Shown here: positions 1-7,713 of the stretch, piece by piece
Layout of the letters: every line of letters starts with the position of its first letter
Position numbering within the stretch: the first letter of the stretch is position 1
Assembly (NCBI GenBank): GCA_964473865.1
Contig: CAYYQN010000022.1
Coordinates: 12,583-76,582, forward strand
DNA length: 64,000 nucleotides
Source: CAIMUX01 sp964473865
GTDB lineage: Bacteria; Eisenbacteria; RBG-16-71-46; CAIMUX01
Direction: 5' to 3'
The notes under the pieces: generated by a model
Databases searched by the model: none
What the model was told of the DNA's origin: nothing
What the model saw: only the letters and a program-made list of their open reading frames with translations
Position numbers and translations under genes: made by a program

Positions 1-272
1 TCGAAGACCGATTGGCCGCGGCGCGCGAAGGCGACCGCCTGGTCCGGCCCGAGCGCCGCCAGTTCCGCGATGTCGGCCCCGGCGACAAACGCCTTGTCAC
101 CGGCCCCGGTCAGGATCATCCCGAAGAGATCCTCCCGGCGGCGCAGATCGGCGACTTCAGCCTCGAGCCGGTCCAACACCTCCCGGTTCAGGGCGTTCAG
201 GGAGGCCGGCCGGTCGATCGTGACCTCCATCCAACCGGCGTGCTCCCGTGATGAGACTACCTGGCCGCCCAT
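1..272 (-). CDS. Enoyl-CoA hydratase/isomerase family protein, N-terminal part
   Basis: The first 90 codons of a crotonase-fold protein are present; the rest lies beyond the left edge. The reading from ATG 272 gives MGGQVVSSREHAGWMEVTID and then RPASLNALN, the usual N-terminal crotonase pattern. GDKAFVAGADIAELA at about residues 65-79 is the oxyanion-hole signature with the A-G-A-D-I core. A GGAGG Shine-Dalgarno lies about 9 bases before the ATG. Members hydrate 2-enoyl-CoA to 3-hydroxyacyl-CoA or isomerise it. The acyl-CoA operon at 37-45 kb has dehydrogenases and a thiolase but no hydratase, so this gene could supply that step. Exact substrate cannot be told from the fragment. Confidence 0.85.
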   Translation of the reverse strand, partial: MGGQVVSSREHAGWMEVTIDRPASLNALNREVLDRLEAEVADLRRREDLFGMILTGAGDKAFVAGADIAELAALGPDQAVAFARRGQSVF

Positions 273-389
273 GGTCGTTTGCCTCCTCGCCGGACTACCG
301 GCCGATTTCGGAGATACGAAGGCCGCTCCCGGCGAACGGGCGCGGCCCCGGTGTCACACTGGCGAACCAGCCGGAGTTCCCGAGTGGAC

Positions 390-968
390 TCAGAGCGGAA
401 CCGAATAGATCAGGACACTCGCCGTGGAAGTCTGGCCCACGACCACCGGAATCGGAGCCGGCGTGACGGTCGGCCACTGGATCGTGCCGTGCACTCCATA
501 GAAGTCGCCGGCATCGAAGTTGCCATCGTTGTCGATGTCCTTCCAGACGTCCAGGTAGTAGGTTCCACCCGGCAGGTTGGTGATCGTGAAGGTGATCGAC
601 GCGCCGGAGCCCTGCGCGGCCTGCTGGCGCATGACTCGATCGGCATTCCAGTCGTCGTAGGAAGAGTAGACCGCGACCCGGGCGTTTCCCAGATCCCCCG
701 ACATCCCCGGAGAGAGGGTGACGACTCCGGTGATCTGACCCGAGGTTGCGGCCCCTTGACAGAGCGTTGCGGTACAAGGAACGTTCGCCCCGTACCAGGT
801 CCCGCCGCAGGCAGACTGGGTCGTGACCATGCACGTGGTACCGACGCAGCAGGCGCCCGTCGTGGGTGTTGGATTGGTTTCCTTGTCCCCGCAGCCACCC
901 AGGACCCCACCCAGCCCCAGGCTCAGCAGAATCACCAGACCCCTCGCAAGGATTCGACGTGCGTTCAT
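390..968 (-). CDS. Secreted lipoprotein with one Cys-rich module
   Basis: A 192-residue exported protein of unknown function. It starts at ATG 968, preceded by AAGGAG at good spacing. The N-terminus has a basic stretch, a hydrophobic segment and a GGVLGGC lipobox-like end near residue 26, so it is probably a lipoprotein. Residues 36-72 form one copy of the six-cysteine module (TGACC..T.C..TT.S.C.GTW.G) that recurs in the proteins at 1309-2970 and 21945-24176. The rest looks like an extracellular beta-sandwich: a GQITGVVTLS strand followed by NLPGGTYYLDVWKDIDNDG, which resembles carboxypeptidase-regulatory or prealbumin-like domains and carries an acidic D-x-D-x-D loop that could bind calcium. 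Function unknown. Confidence 0.75.
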   Translation of the reverse strand: MNARRILARGLVILLSLGLGGVLGGCGDKETNPTPTTGACCVGTTCMVTTQSACGGTWYGANVPCTATLCQGAATSGQITGVVTLSPGMSGDLGNARVAVYSSYDDWNADRVMRQQAAQGSGASITFTITNLPGGTYYLDVWKDIDNDGNFDAGDFYGVHGTIQWPTVTPAPIPVVVGQTSTASVLIYSVPL

Positions 969-1308
969 GTTTTGAGATCTCCTTTCCGAGTCCCCGACGG
1001 GACGGTGGTCACTCGGCCCGGAGTGTCCCAGCCGGCACCGACGATCCAACGCCTCAATTCCGCGGAACTGATCGTGGCGGTCTGTCCAACCGCCTGTCAA
1101 CTGGATTCCATGGCATCGGCGATCGCAGCCCGCCGGTCGGCCCCGCGCTGACCCGCCTCGCCGGCGAACGGCCGGTCGGACCGGGTCTCGGAGCCGTCGA
1201 GGGACCCGATCCACGATCGATTCCGCGATCCGTCCCGGAATCGGCCACGAAGTTCCCCCCCCCCCGGGCATCCTTCTCAGCGATCGGCCCGAACGGATCG
1301 AAGGCACA
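969..1308 (-). other. Intergenic region with an 11-base poly-C tract
   Basis: This gap separates two secreted-protein genes of the same orientation. The only marked structure is a run of 11 C at 1255-1265, which lies about 45 bases downstream of the 1309-2970 stop codon. Several shadow reading frames cross it, but none resembles a protein family. No convincing promoter for the lipoprotein gene was found. Confidence 0.5.
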
Positions 1309-2970
1309 TCAGTTTTTCGCCAGTCTCCGCCCGGGTCCGTGCGCCGCCGGCACGGCCCCACCCGCCGCAAACCTGGCCGGGCGCCCGGCGGTGACGGTGA
1401 AGCGGGTCACCTCCACGGTCTCGTAGGCGCCGATCGAGCCGGCAAACGTCCGGACCGAGGTGGCATTCACCACCCGGACGTCGTAGCCCAGCGAAGGCAC
1501 CTCCGAACCGCAGTCGCTGAACCAGTCGACCCTGACCCGGTACTCGCCGGTCGGGGCGTTGTCCCAGAAGATGTTCTCCGGCCGGCCGTCGACGTAGTTG
1601 CCGCACTTGTTGTCGAGGTCGAGGCTCCCGCCCGTGGAAGTGTTGGTGTGCCCGTAGTAGCAGGAGTCGCCGTTCGGCTCATAGACCCAGAGATCGAGAT
1701 CGATCGCCTGCGCCGAGTGCCAGCTCAGCGTGACCTGGACATCGCCCGTGCCCACCGAAGGCGTGGCGACCGGGATGCACGGACAGGCCCCGGCGGTCGC
1801 GCCCTCGCCGAGCCCCGACAGGATCAGCGGCGTGGAGACCGGGTGGTCGTAGGACCAGGCGGAGTTGACCTGAACGTCGAGGATGGTGTGGCGCGGCTCG
1901 CCGGGTGGCGAGCTGATGGTGCCGGCCGTCCGCATCTCGGCGCAGACCCGGTAGGTCCCCTGCGGCAGGAACCAGAGACCATGGTTGGTGACCCCGATCT
2001 CTCCCACCGGCGCCCAGGAGCTGGAAGACTCGCCGCGGTACTCGGCGTCGGCCTCCCCCGCGCCCCCGAAGCGCAGGTTGTACTCCTCGACACAGAGATT
2101 CAGCCACTGATCCAGCGACGAATTGGTCACCTCGACGGCGCCCCAGGCGGTACTGGCGCGTTCGGTGCCCGCAACAAACCAAGGCGAGAGCTTGTAGGTC
2201 TGGACCATGATCGACTTCGTTGCCCGATCGTAGGTCCCGCCGAAGATCTCCGACTTCCCGGTCGTCTGGTTGACGCGGCAGAGGGAGAAGGTCTTGCCGG
2301 TGGTGTCGCCCAAAACCGGGAGCTTGACCGTCACCGGGCGCTCGAACACGAAGCCGTCCGGGCCGAAGCGATAGGTATCGGAAAACTTGGTCTGTCCGGC
2401 CGGAGGCGTGACCGCGATCACCTGATCGCGCTCGATCGAGAAGGTCATCTTGCCTTCGCCGCCGCCCGTCGTCTTGGGCACGGCCAGCAACGGGACCTTG
2501 ATCCCGGCTCCGCTGACGGTGTTGATCTCCTTGGCCTCGAAGCTCCCCACCAGGCCCGTGGCAATGTAGTCGGTCGGCGGTTGGGTCGAGCAAGGATTCG
2601 GCGCGCAGGCCGTGCCGCCCCCCATCCAGGTCCCGGTGCAGGACGCCTGGGTCGCCACCGTACAGACACCCGAGGGGCTGCAACAGGCGCCGGTGGGCGG
2701 CGGGGTCGAGCAAGGGTTCGGTGAGCAGGCGGTGTTGGCCCCGATCCAGGTCCCGGCGCAGGCAGCCTGCGTCGTGATCGAACAGGCGCCGGAGAGGTTG
2801 CAGCAGGCGCCGGTCCGCGATTCGGGCGTGGCGATCACCTCGCGCTCCGACCAGCAGCCGCTTCCGGCGCAGACGGCCAGGGTTGCCATGAGGAGTGCGA
2901 CCGGTACGGCGAACGAGCCGCGCCCCGTCCGACGCGGGACGCGGGGTCTGGCGGGCGATGATGCGTGCAT
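1309..2970 (-). CDS. Secreted protein: two Cys-rich modules, ZU5-like and YfaP-like domains
   Basis: A 553-residue exported protein starting at ATG 2970 behind TAGGAGG. A basic N-terminus and hydrophobic segment (PVALLMATLAVCAGSGC) form a signal peptide, possibly a lipoprotein signal. Residues about 53-130 hold two copies of the six-Cys module ending in SPNPC and APNPC. The next stretch, with GPDGFVFERPVTVKLP, matches the ZU5-type pattern seen in bacterial secreted proteins. Around residues 410-515, IDLDLWVYEPNGD, SLDLDNKCG and PTGEYRVRVDWF resemble the YfaP/DUF2135 beta-sandwich. There is no FlgD-type sorting domain at the C-terminus. The role is probably at the cell surface; ligand unknown. 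Confidence 0.75.
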   Translation of the reverse strand: MHASSPARPRVPRRTGRGSFAVPVALLMATLAVCAGSGCWSEREVIATPESRTGACCNLSGACSITTQAACAGTWIGANTACSPNPCSTPPPTGACCSPSGVCTVATQASCTGTWMGGGTACAPNPCSTQPPTDYIATGLVGSFEAKEINTVSGAGIKVPLLAVPKTTGGGEGKMTFSIERDQVIAVTPPAGQTKFSDTYRFGPDGFVFERPVTVKLPVLGDTTGKTFSLCRVNQTTGKSEIFGGTYDRATKSIMVQTYKLSPWFVAGTERASTAWGAVEVTNSSLDQWLNLCVEEYNLRFGGAGEADAEYRGESSSSWAPVGEIGVTNHGLWFLPQGTYRVCAEMRTAGTISSPPGEPRHTILDVQVNSAWSYDHPVSTPLILSGLGEGATAGACPCIPVATPSVGTGDVQVTLSWHSAQAIDLDLWVYEPNGDSCYYGHTNTSTGGSLDLDNKCGNYVDGRPENIFWDNAPTGEYRVRVDWFSDCGSEVPSLGYDVRVVNATSVRTFAGSIGAYETVEVTRFTVTAGRPARFAAGGAVPAAHGPGRRLAKN

Positions 2971-3104
2971 GGTCAGGTACCTCCTACGTCCCTACGGATC
3001 GGGGCTCCTTCGATCGCGAATATCGGCCGTCCCGCAAGCTAGCCTTTGCCCTGAAGTCGGTCGGGTCAAGGGGGAATCGTCTGCGCCGAACCGCCCGTCG
3101 GGCC

Positions 3105-3166
3105 GGGGCGCACCTCCGCGCACCCCGGCTCCGCCGGGGCGCACCCCCGCGCACGCTGGCTCCGCC
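3105..3166 (+). repeat. 31-bp imperfect tandem repeat, two copies
   Basis: Units 3105-3135 and 3136-3166 both begin GGGGCGCAC and end GGCTCCGCC, with three mismatches between them. The repeat is very GC-rich and sits upstream of the carboxylase operon promoter. No function is evident. Confidence 0.7.
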
Positions 3167-3209
3167 GGGCCGCGCCGGGGAAGGTCAAGACTTCGGCGTC
3201 AGCAACCGC

Positions 3210-3238
3210 TTGGTTCCGGAGTTGATTCCGCCTAAGAT
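3210..3238 (+). promoter_or_regulatory. Putative sigma70-type promoter of the pcc operon
   Basis: TTGGTT at 3210-3215 and TAAGAT at 3233-3238 are separated by 17 bases. The predicted transcript would start near 3245, about 47 bases before the GTG start of the carboxylase gene. Both boxes match the consensus only partly. Confidence 0.35.
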
Positions 3239-3291
3239 GGTCTGTTGCGCAAGGTGATCGGTCCCGCCAACGACCAGGGAGGAGCCTCAGG

Positions 3292-4950
3292 GTGAAGAAG
3301 CGAGACGCCGCCGGCCGGCCCGGACCGGACGGCCCCCCCGAGACGCCTTCGTCTCCGTATCCGGCCGCCGAGAGCCCGGAGTTCACGACCGAGCTCTCCC
3401 CGTCCACGCCGAATCCGATGGAGGAGCTGCACCGCCGCCGCCAGGAAGCGCTCGCGGGAGGCGGCACGGAGAAGAAGGAGAAGATCCGTCTCGAAGGACG
3501 ACTGACCGCGCGGGAGCGGATCCTCATGCTGTGCGACCCCGGCTCCTTCGTGGAGCGAGGGGTGTTCGTGACCCACCGCTGCACCGACTTCGGCATGGAG
3601 AAGCGGAAGGTGACCGGCGACGGCGTCGTGGCCGGACACGGGACGGTGAACGGGCGGCCGACGTTCGTCTTCGCCCAGGACTTCACCGTCTTCGGCGGGA
3701 CCCTGAGCGAAGCGAACGCGCGCAAGATCTGCGACCTCATGGACCTCGCGCTGCAGAACGGCGCGCCGGTGGTGGGCCTGAACGACTCGGGCGGCGCCCG
3801 CATCCAGGAGGGGGTCCAGTCGCTCGGCGGGTATGCCGACATCTTTCTGCGCAACACGCTGGCCTCCGGGGTGGTACCGCAGATCTCCGCCATCTTCGGA
3901 CCCTGCGCCGGCGGGGCGGTCTACTCGCCGGCGATCACCGACTTCATCATCATGGTCGAGGACACGAGCAACATGTTCGTGACCGGTCCGGCCGTCGTCC
4001 GCGCGGTCACCAACGAGACGGTCACGTTCGAGGAGCTCGGCGGGGCCATGACCCACAACCGCAAGTCGGGGGTTGCCCACTTCGCCGCACGCGATGACCA
4101 GGACTGCCTTCGCACCGTACGCCGGCTGCTCTCCTACCTTCCGCAGAACAACCAGGAAGAGCCTCCCTACCAGCCGACCGGCGATCCCGTCGATCGGCAG
4201 GAGGAGGAACTGGACCGGATCGTCCCGCCGCTGCCCGACCAGCCGTACGACATGCGCGCGGTGATCCAGGGCGTTGTCGACCGCGATTCGTTCTTCGAAG
4301 TGCAGGAGCACTACGCGCGAAACATCCTGGTCGGCTTCGCCCGGCTGGCCGGACGAGTCGTCGGGGTGATCGCCAACCAGCCGAAGTTCCTGGCGGGAGT
4401 GCTCGACATCGCCTCGTCGCTGAAGGCGGCCAGATTCGTCCGCTTCTGCGACTGCTTCAACATCCCGCTGGTGACGCTCGAGGATGTCCCCGGATTCCTC
4501 CCGGGCACGGCGCAGGAATGGGGCGGAATCATCAAGCACGGCGCCAAGCTGCTCTACGCCTACTGTGAGGCGACGGTGCCCAAGCTGACCGTGGTGGTGC
4601 GCAAGGCCTACGGCGGTGCTTACGACGTGATGTCGAGCAAGCACATCCGGGGCGACTACAACATCGCCTGGCCGGGGGCCCAGCTCGCGGTGATGGGCGC
4701 GGAAGGGGCGGTCAACATCATCTATCGCGCCGAGCTGGCGCAGGCAACCGACCCGGACGAGCGGCGCCGGGAACGGGTGGCCGAGTACAATCGGACCTTC
4801 GCGAACCCGTATGTCGCCGCCGGTCTCGGCTACCTGGACGATGTCATCGAGCCGAAGGAGACCCGGCCGCGCCTGATCGCGGCGCTGTGCATGCTGGAGA
4901 ACAAGCGGCAGGAGAATCCGAGGAAGAAGCATGGCAACATCCCGCTCTGA
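3292..4950 (+). CDS. pccB: Propionyl-CoA/acyl-CoA carboxylase, carboxyltransferase (beta) subunit
   Basis: The protein transfers the carboxyl group from carboxybiotin to propionyl-CoA (or a similar acyl-CoA) to give methylmalonyl-CoA. It has 552 residues, against about 510-530 usual. The extra length is a Pro/Ser-rich N-terminal tail of about 42 residues. The two crotonase-like halves are intact: GGARIQEGVQSLGGYADI and FGPCAGGAVYSPA in the first, DVPGFLPGTAQEWGGIIKHG and KAYGGAYDVMSSK in the second, both glycine-rich oxyanion loops. GTG 3292 is chosen because AGGGAGGAG lies 7 bases before it. An ATG at 3418 would remove the tail but has no such site. The 3' end overlaps the next gene by 20 bases. 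Propionyl-CoA specificity is inferred from the mutase genes that follow. Confidence 0.93.
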   Translation: MKKRDAAGRPGPDGPPETPSSPYPAAESPEFTTELSPSTPNPMEELHRRRQEALAGGGTEKKEKIRLEGRLTARERILMLCDPGSFVERGVFVTHRCTDFGMEKRKVTGDGVVAGHGTVNGRPTFVFAQDFTVFGGTLSEANARKICDLMDLALQNGAPVVGLNDSGGARIQEGVQSLGGYADIFLRNTLASGVVPQISAIFGPCAGGAVYSPAITDFIIMVEDTSNMFVTGPAVVRAVTNETVTFEELGGAMTHNRKSGVAHFAARDDQDCLRTVRRLLSYLPQNNQEEPPYQPTGDPVDRQEEELDRIVPPLPDQPYDMRAVIQGVVDRDSFFEVQEHYARNILVGFARLAGRVVGVIANQPKFLAGVLDIASSLKAARFVRFCDCFNIPLVTLEDVPGFLPGTAQEWGGIIKHGAKLLYAYCEATVPKLTVVVRKAYGGAYDVMSSKHIRGDYNIAWPGAQLAVMGAEGAVNIIYRAELAQATDPDERRRERVAEYNRTFANPYVAAGLGYLDDVIEPKETRPRLIAALCMLENKRQENPRKKHGNIPL

Positions 4951-6499
4951 GCGGCCGCGGCTCCTGATCGCCAACCGTGGAGAGATCGCGCTGCGGATCC
5001 TGCGGGGAGCGCGGGATGAGGGGTGGGAGACCGTTGCCGTCTACTCCGAAGCGGATCGCCGCGCGCTCCATGCGATCCTGGCCGACGAGTCCTACCTGCT
5101 CGGGCCGGCGCCTTCCGCGAACAGCTACCTGAGTATCGGCCGCATCCTGGAGGTGGCGGTGCAGGCTCGGGCCACGCACCTTCATCCCGGCTACGGGTTC
5201 CTGTCGGAAAACGCCGCCTTCGCCGAGGCTTGCGCGGAGGCGGGGATCGTCTTCGTGGGACCGCCGGCGGCGGCCATTCGCGCGATGGGCGACAAGCTCT
5301 CGGCCCGCGCGGTGGCCCGTCGCGCCGGGGTCCCGCTGGTGCCGGGATCCGAGGCGCTGCCGGTCGATCCCCGGGAAGTCGCGGCCGCCGCCCGGAAGAT
5401 CGGCTACCCGGTGCTGATCAAGGCGGCGTTCGGCGGCGGCGGCAAGGGGATGCGCCTGGTCCGCTCCCGGCAGGAGCTTCTGTCCGCGCTGGAGCTGACC
5501 CGCGGCGAGGCCGGACGGGCATTCGGCAACGATGCGGTCTACCTGGAGCGTGCGGTGGAGCGGCCGCGGCATATCGAGATCCAGGTCCTTTGCGACGCCC
5601 ACGGAAACGGAATCCACCTGGGCGAGCGGGAATGCTCGATCCAGCGGCGCCACCAGAAGCTGATCGAGGAGTGCCCCTCGCCGGTGATCTCGCCCGAGAC
5701 GCGCGCCCGCATGGGCGAGGCGGCGGTGCGTCTGGCCGCCGGCATCGGCTACCAGAGCGCGGGAACCGTGGAGTTCCTGCTCGCCCCGGAGGGAGCGTTC
5801 CACTTTCTCGAGATGAACACTCGCCTGCAGGTGGAGCACCCCGTGACCGAGGCGGTGACGGGAATCGACCTGGTCCGGGCGCAGCTGCGGATCGCCCGCG
5901 GGGAGCGGCTGCCCTGGACGCAGGAGCAGGTGGCGATTCGCGGTCACGCCATCGAATGCCGGATCTGCGCCGAGGACCCGGAGAAGAGCTTCCTCCCGGC
6001 CTCGGGCCGGATCTCCTGGCAGCGGCTGCCGCAAGGACCGGGAGTCCGCAACGACTCCGGGTTCGAGACCGGCAGCGACGTCCCGGTCCACTACGACTCG
6101 ATGCTGGCCAAGCTGATCTCGTGGGGGCAGTCGCGGGAAGAGGCGCGGGAGCGGATGCTCCGCGCCCTCGACGAGTACGCGATCGAGGGGATCGCCACGA
6201 ATCTCTCGTTCCACCGCTGGGCGCTCAAGCATCCCGAGTTCGTTGCCGGAAACCTCCACACCGGGTTCATCGAAGAGCAGTTCCGGGCTGAGGAACTGGC
6301 CGGCCCCGGCGACGTCGATATCCTGGCGCGGATCGCCGTGCTGGCGGCCCATCTCGAACGCGCCGGAGGCGCGCTCGGGGCAGCCGGTGACCCGCGCACG
6401 ATGGCCAGCGGCACACCGGGACGACCCGGGAACAGCGGCGGCCCGCCGGATCCGTTGGCCCCGCGCATCAGTTCCTGGAAGCGTCCGGGGAGGATCTGA
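4931..6499 (+). CDS. pccA: Acyl-CoA carboxylase, biotin carboxylase subunit
   Basis: This is the ATP-dependent biotin carboxylase half of the propionyl-CoA carboxylase, 522 residues long. The N-terminal domain begins LLIANRGEIALRILRGARDEG. The ATP-grasp domain has the glycine-rich loop KAAFGGGGKGMRLV, the HIEIQVLCD strand and the catalytic stretch FHFLEMNTRLQVEHPVTE. The C-terminal lobe has RGHAIECRICAEDP. Unlike fused PccA/AccA3-type proteins, this one stops before the biotin domain, which is encoded by the next gene with a TGATG overlap. A linker of about 60 Gly/Pro/Ala-rich residues closes the protein. All three carboxylase genes are translationally coupled, so they probably form one complex. 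Confidence 0.93.
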   Translation: MATSRSERPRLLIANRGEIALRILRGARDEGWETVAVYSEADRRALHAILADESYLLGPAPSANSYLSIGRILEVAVQARATHLHPGYGFLSENAAFAEACAEAGIVFVGPPAAAIRAMGDKLSARAVARRAGVPLVPGSEALPVDPREVAAAARKIGYPVLIKAAFGGGGKGMRLVRSRQELLSALELTRGEAGRAFGNDAVYLERAVERPRHIEIQVLCDAHGNGIHLGERECSIQRRHQKLIEECPSPVISPETRARMGEAAVRLAAGIGYQSAGTVEFLLAPEGAFHFLEMNTRLQVEHPVTEAVTGIDLVRAQLRIARGERLPWTQEQVAIRGHAIECRICAEDPEKSFLPASGRISWQRLPQGPGVRNDSGFETGSDVPVHYDSMLAKLISWGQSREEARERMLRALDEYAIEGIATNLSFHRWALKHPEFVAGNLHTGFIEEQFRAEELAGPGDVDILARIAVLAAHLERAGGALGAAGDPRTMASGTPGRPGNSGGPPDPLAPRISSWKRPGRI

Positions 6500-7146
6500 T
6501 GCGGCTCTGGCACAAGTACACCGCGCATCTCCCGGGGGCCGATCGCGAGGTCGGGGTGGCCCGCGAAGCCGAAGGATTCATGGTGTGCCTCCCGCCACCG
6601 GACGAGGCCGGCAGCGGGGCGATCTCCGCGGGCGAAGCGCACCTGGACGGCCCGGTCGGGACAGCTGCCCGGGCCGTGGCCCGAGCGGCCGGAGTCGGAG
6701 CCGGAGGCGCGACGGATCTCATCGGCACCGCTCAGGAGGTGCCCATGACCTGGGAGGAGGCCGAATGCGGCCGGATCCTCGTGCGCCTGGGAGGACGCCC
6801 GTTGGAGTGTCGGATCACGCGACTCCCCGATGGCTGCCTGCGGATCGAGTGGCGCGGAAGACAGGTCATCGCGCGGGTGGCCGACGATCTGGCCGAGCGC
6901 GCCCGCCTCGCGCATGCCGCGCACGCAGGTCCCTTGCCGCTGCGTTCTCCGATGCCGGGCATGGTGGTGAAGGTGCTCGTCGAGGAGGGCGAACTGGTCA
7001 CCCGCGAACAGCCGCTCCTCATCGTGGAAGCGATGAAGATGCAGAACGAGATCGCGGCGCCGGAGGCCGGCCGGATCGTGAACCTCGCGGTGAAGCCGGG
7101 ACAGGCCGTGGAGGGGGATCAGGTCCTGCTCGAGATTCGGGTCTGA
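6499..7146 (+). CDS. Biotin carboxyl carrier protein of acyl-CoA carboxylase
   Basis: A 215-residue protein whose last 75 residues form a biotinyl/lipoyl domain: RSPMPGMVVKVLVEEGELV followed by the EAMKMQNE motif, in which Lys180 is the biotin attachment site. The first 140 residues are less conserved and probably correspond to the BT domain that docks the carrier between the carboxylase and transferase in propionyl-CoA carboxylases. The start codon overlaps the stop of the biotin carboxylase gene (TGATG). Carrying the biotin domain on a separate chain is unusual for a propionyl-CoA carboxylase but common in acetyl-CoA carboxylases. Confidence 0.92.
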   Translation: MRLWHKYTAHLPGADREVGVAREAEGFMVCLPPPDEAGSGAISAGEAHLDGPVGTAARAVARAAGVGAGGATDLIGTAQEVPMTWEEAECGRILVRLGGRPLECRITRLPDGCLRIEWRGRQVIARVADDLAERARLAHAAHAGPLPLRSPMPGMVVKVLVEEGELVTREQPLLIVEAMKMQNEIAAPEAGRIVNLAVKPGQAVEGDQVLLEIRV

Positions 7147-7293
7147 CGCGGCGCCGCCCGGGCCGGCGGCCGCAATCCCCCTTGAACCCCTCCGCCCCCG
7201 CCCCGAGACTACAGAGGCTCCGGACCGACGCCCAACGACCCGCCGCCACGCCGGGTCGGCCGGGGGCGCGGGCAGGGAGGGGGGACCAACCAC

Positions 7294-7713
7294 ATGATCA
7301 AGAAGATCGACCACCTGGGCATCGCCGTGCTCGATCCGGCGCGCGGCCTGGCCGTTTTTTCGGAAGCGTTGGGGCTGCGCCTGGAGCAGATCGAGGACAT
7401 CCCCAGCCAGAAGCTCCGTTCCTATCACCTCCGGGCGGGCGAGTCACACCTGGAGCTTCTCTTCCCCACCGATCCGGAATCGACCGTGGCGAAATTCCTC
7501 GAAAAGAAGGGTCCCGGGTTCCACCACCTGGCGCTTGAGGTGGATGACATTGAAGCCGAGCGCGATCGGCTGACTACGGCGGGGCTTGAGCCGTTGAGCC
7601 GGGAGCCGTTCATCGGAGCCGGCGGCAAGAAGGTCCTCTTCTTCCACCCACGCACGACCGGCGGAGTGCTGCTCGAGATCTGCCAGGCAGGCAAGGGCCA
7701 CGACCATGACTGA
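7294..7713 (+). CDS. mce: Methylmalonyl-CoA epimerase
   Basis: This enzyme interconverts (S)- and (R)-methylmalonyl-CoA between the carboxylase and the mutase. It has 139 residues, typical for the family, with the vicinal-oxygen-chelate fold. The metal ligands are visible as His in IDHLGIAV, His in GPGFHHLALEVDD and Glu in GVLLEICQ. The ATG follows a GGGAGGGGGG ribosome site. Its last 8 bases overlap the mutase small-subunit gene, so it is part of the same transcription unit. Confidence 0.93.
   Translation: MIKKIDHLGIAVLDPARGLAVFSEALGLRLEQIEDIPSQKLRSYHLRAGESHLELLFPTDPESTVAKFLEKKGPGFHHLALEVDDIEAERDRLTTAGLEPLSREPFIGAGGKKVLFFHPRTTGGVLLEICQAGKGHDHD

Larger units (their letters stand above)
2971..3291. 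other. Divergent intergenic region
   Basis: This gap separates the secreted-protein gene (-) from the propionyl-CoA carboxylase operon (+). It holds a two-copy tandem repeat (3105-3166) and a likely + strand promoter (3210-3238), listed separately. Nothing coding was recognised. Confidence 0.5.

Noticed and set aside
295..910. Overlapping long open frames on the - strand around the first lipoprotein
   Set aside because: High-GC shadow frames of the gene at 390-968, which alone has a ribosome site, signal peptide and recognisable module.
3105..3166. Start of a CRISPR array
   Set aside because: The two units are directly adjacent with no spacer, and no third unit or cas gene is present.
6901..7146. 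Biotin domain as a piece broken off the biotin carboxylase by frameshift
   Set aside because: The two genes meet at a clean TGATG overlap, and the carrier has its own conserved N-terminal region, so this is a true split.
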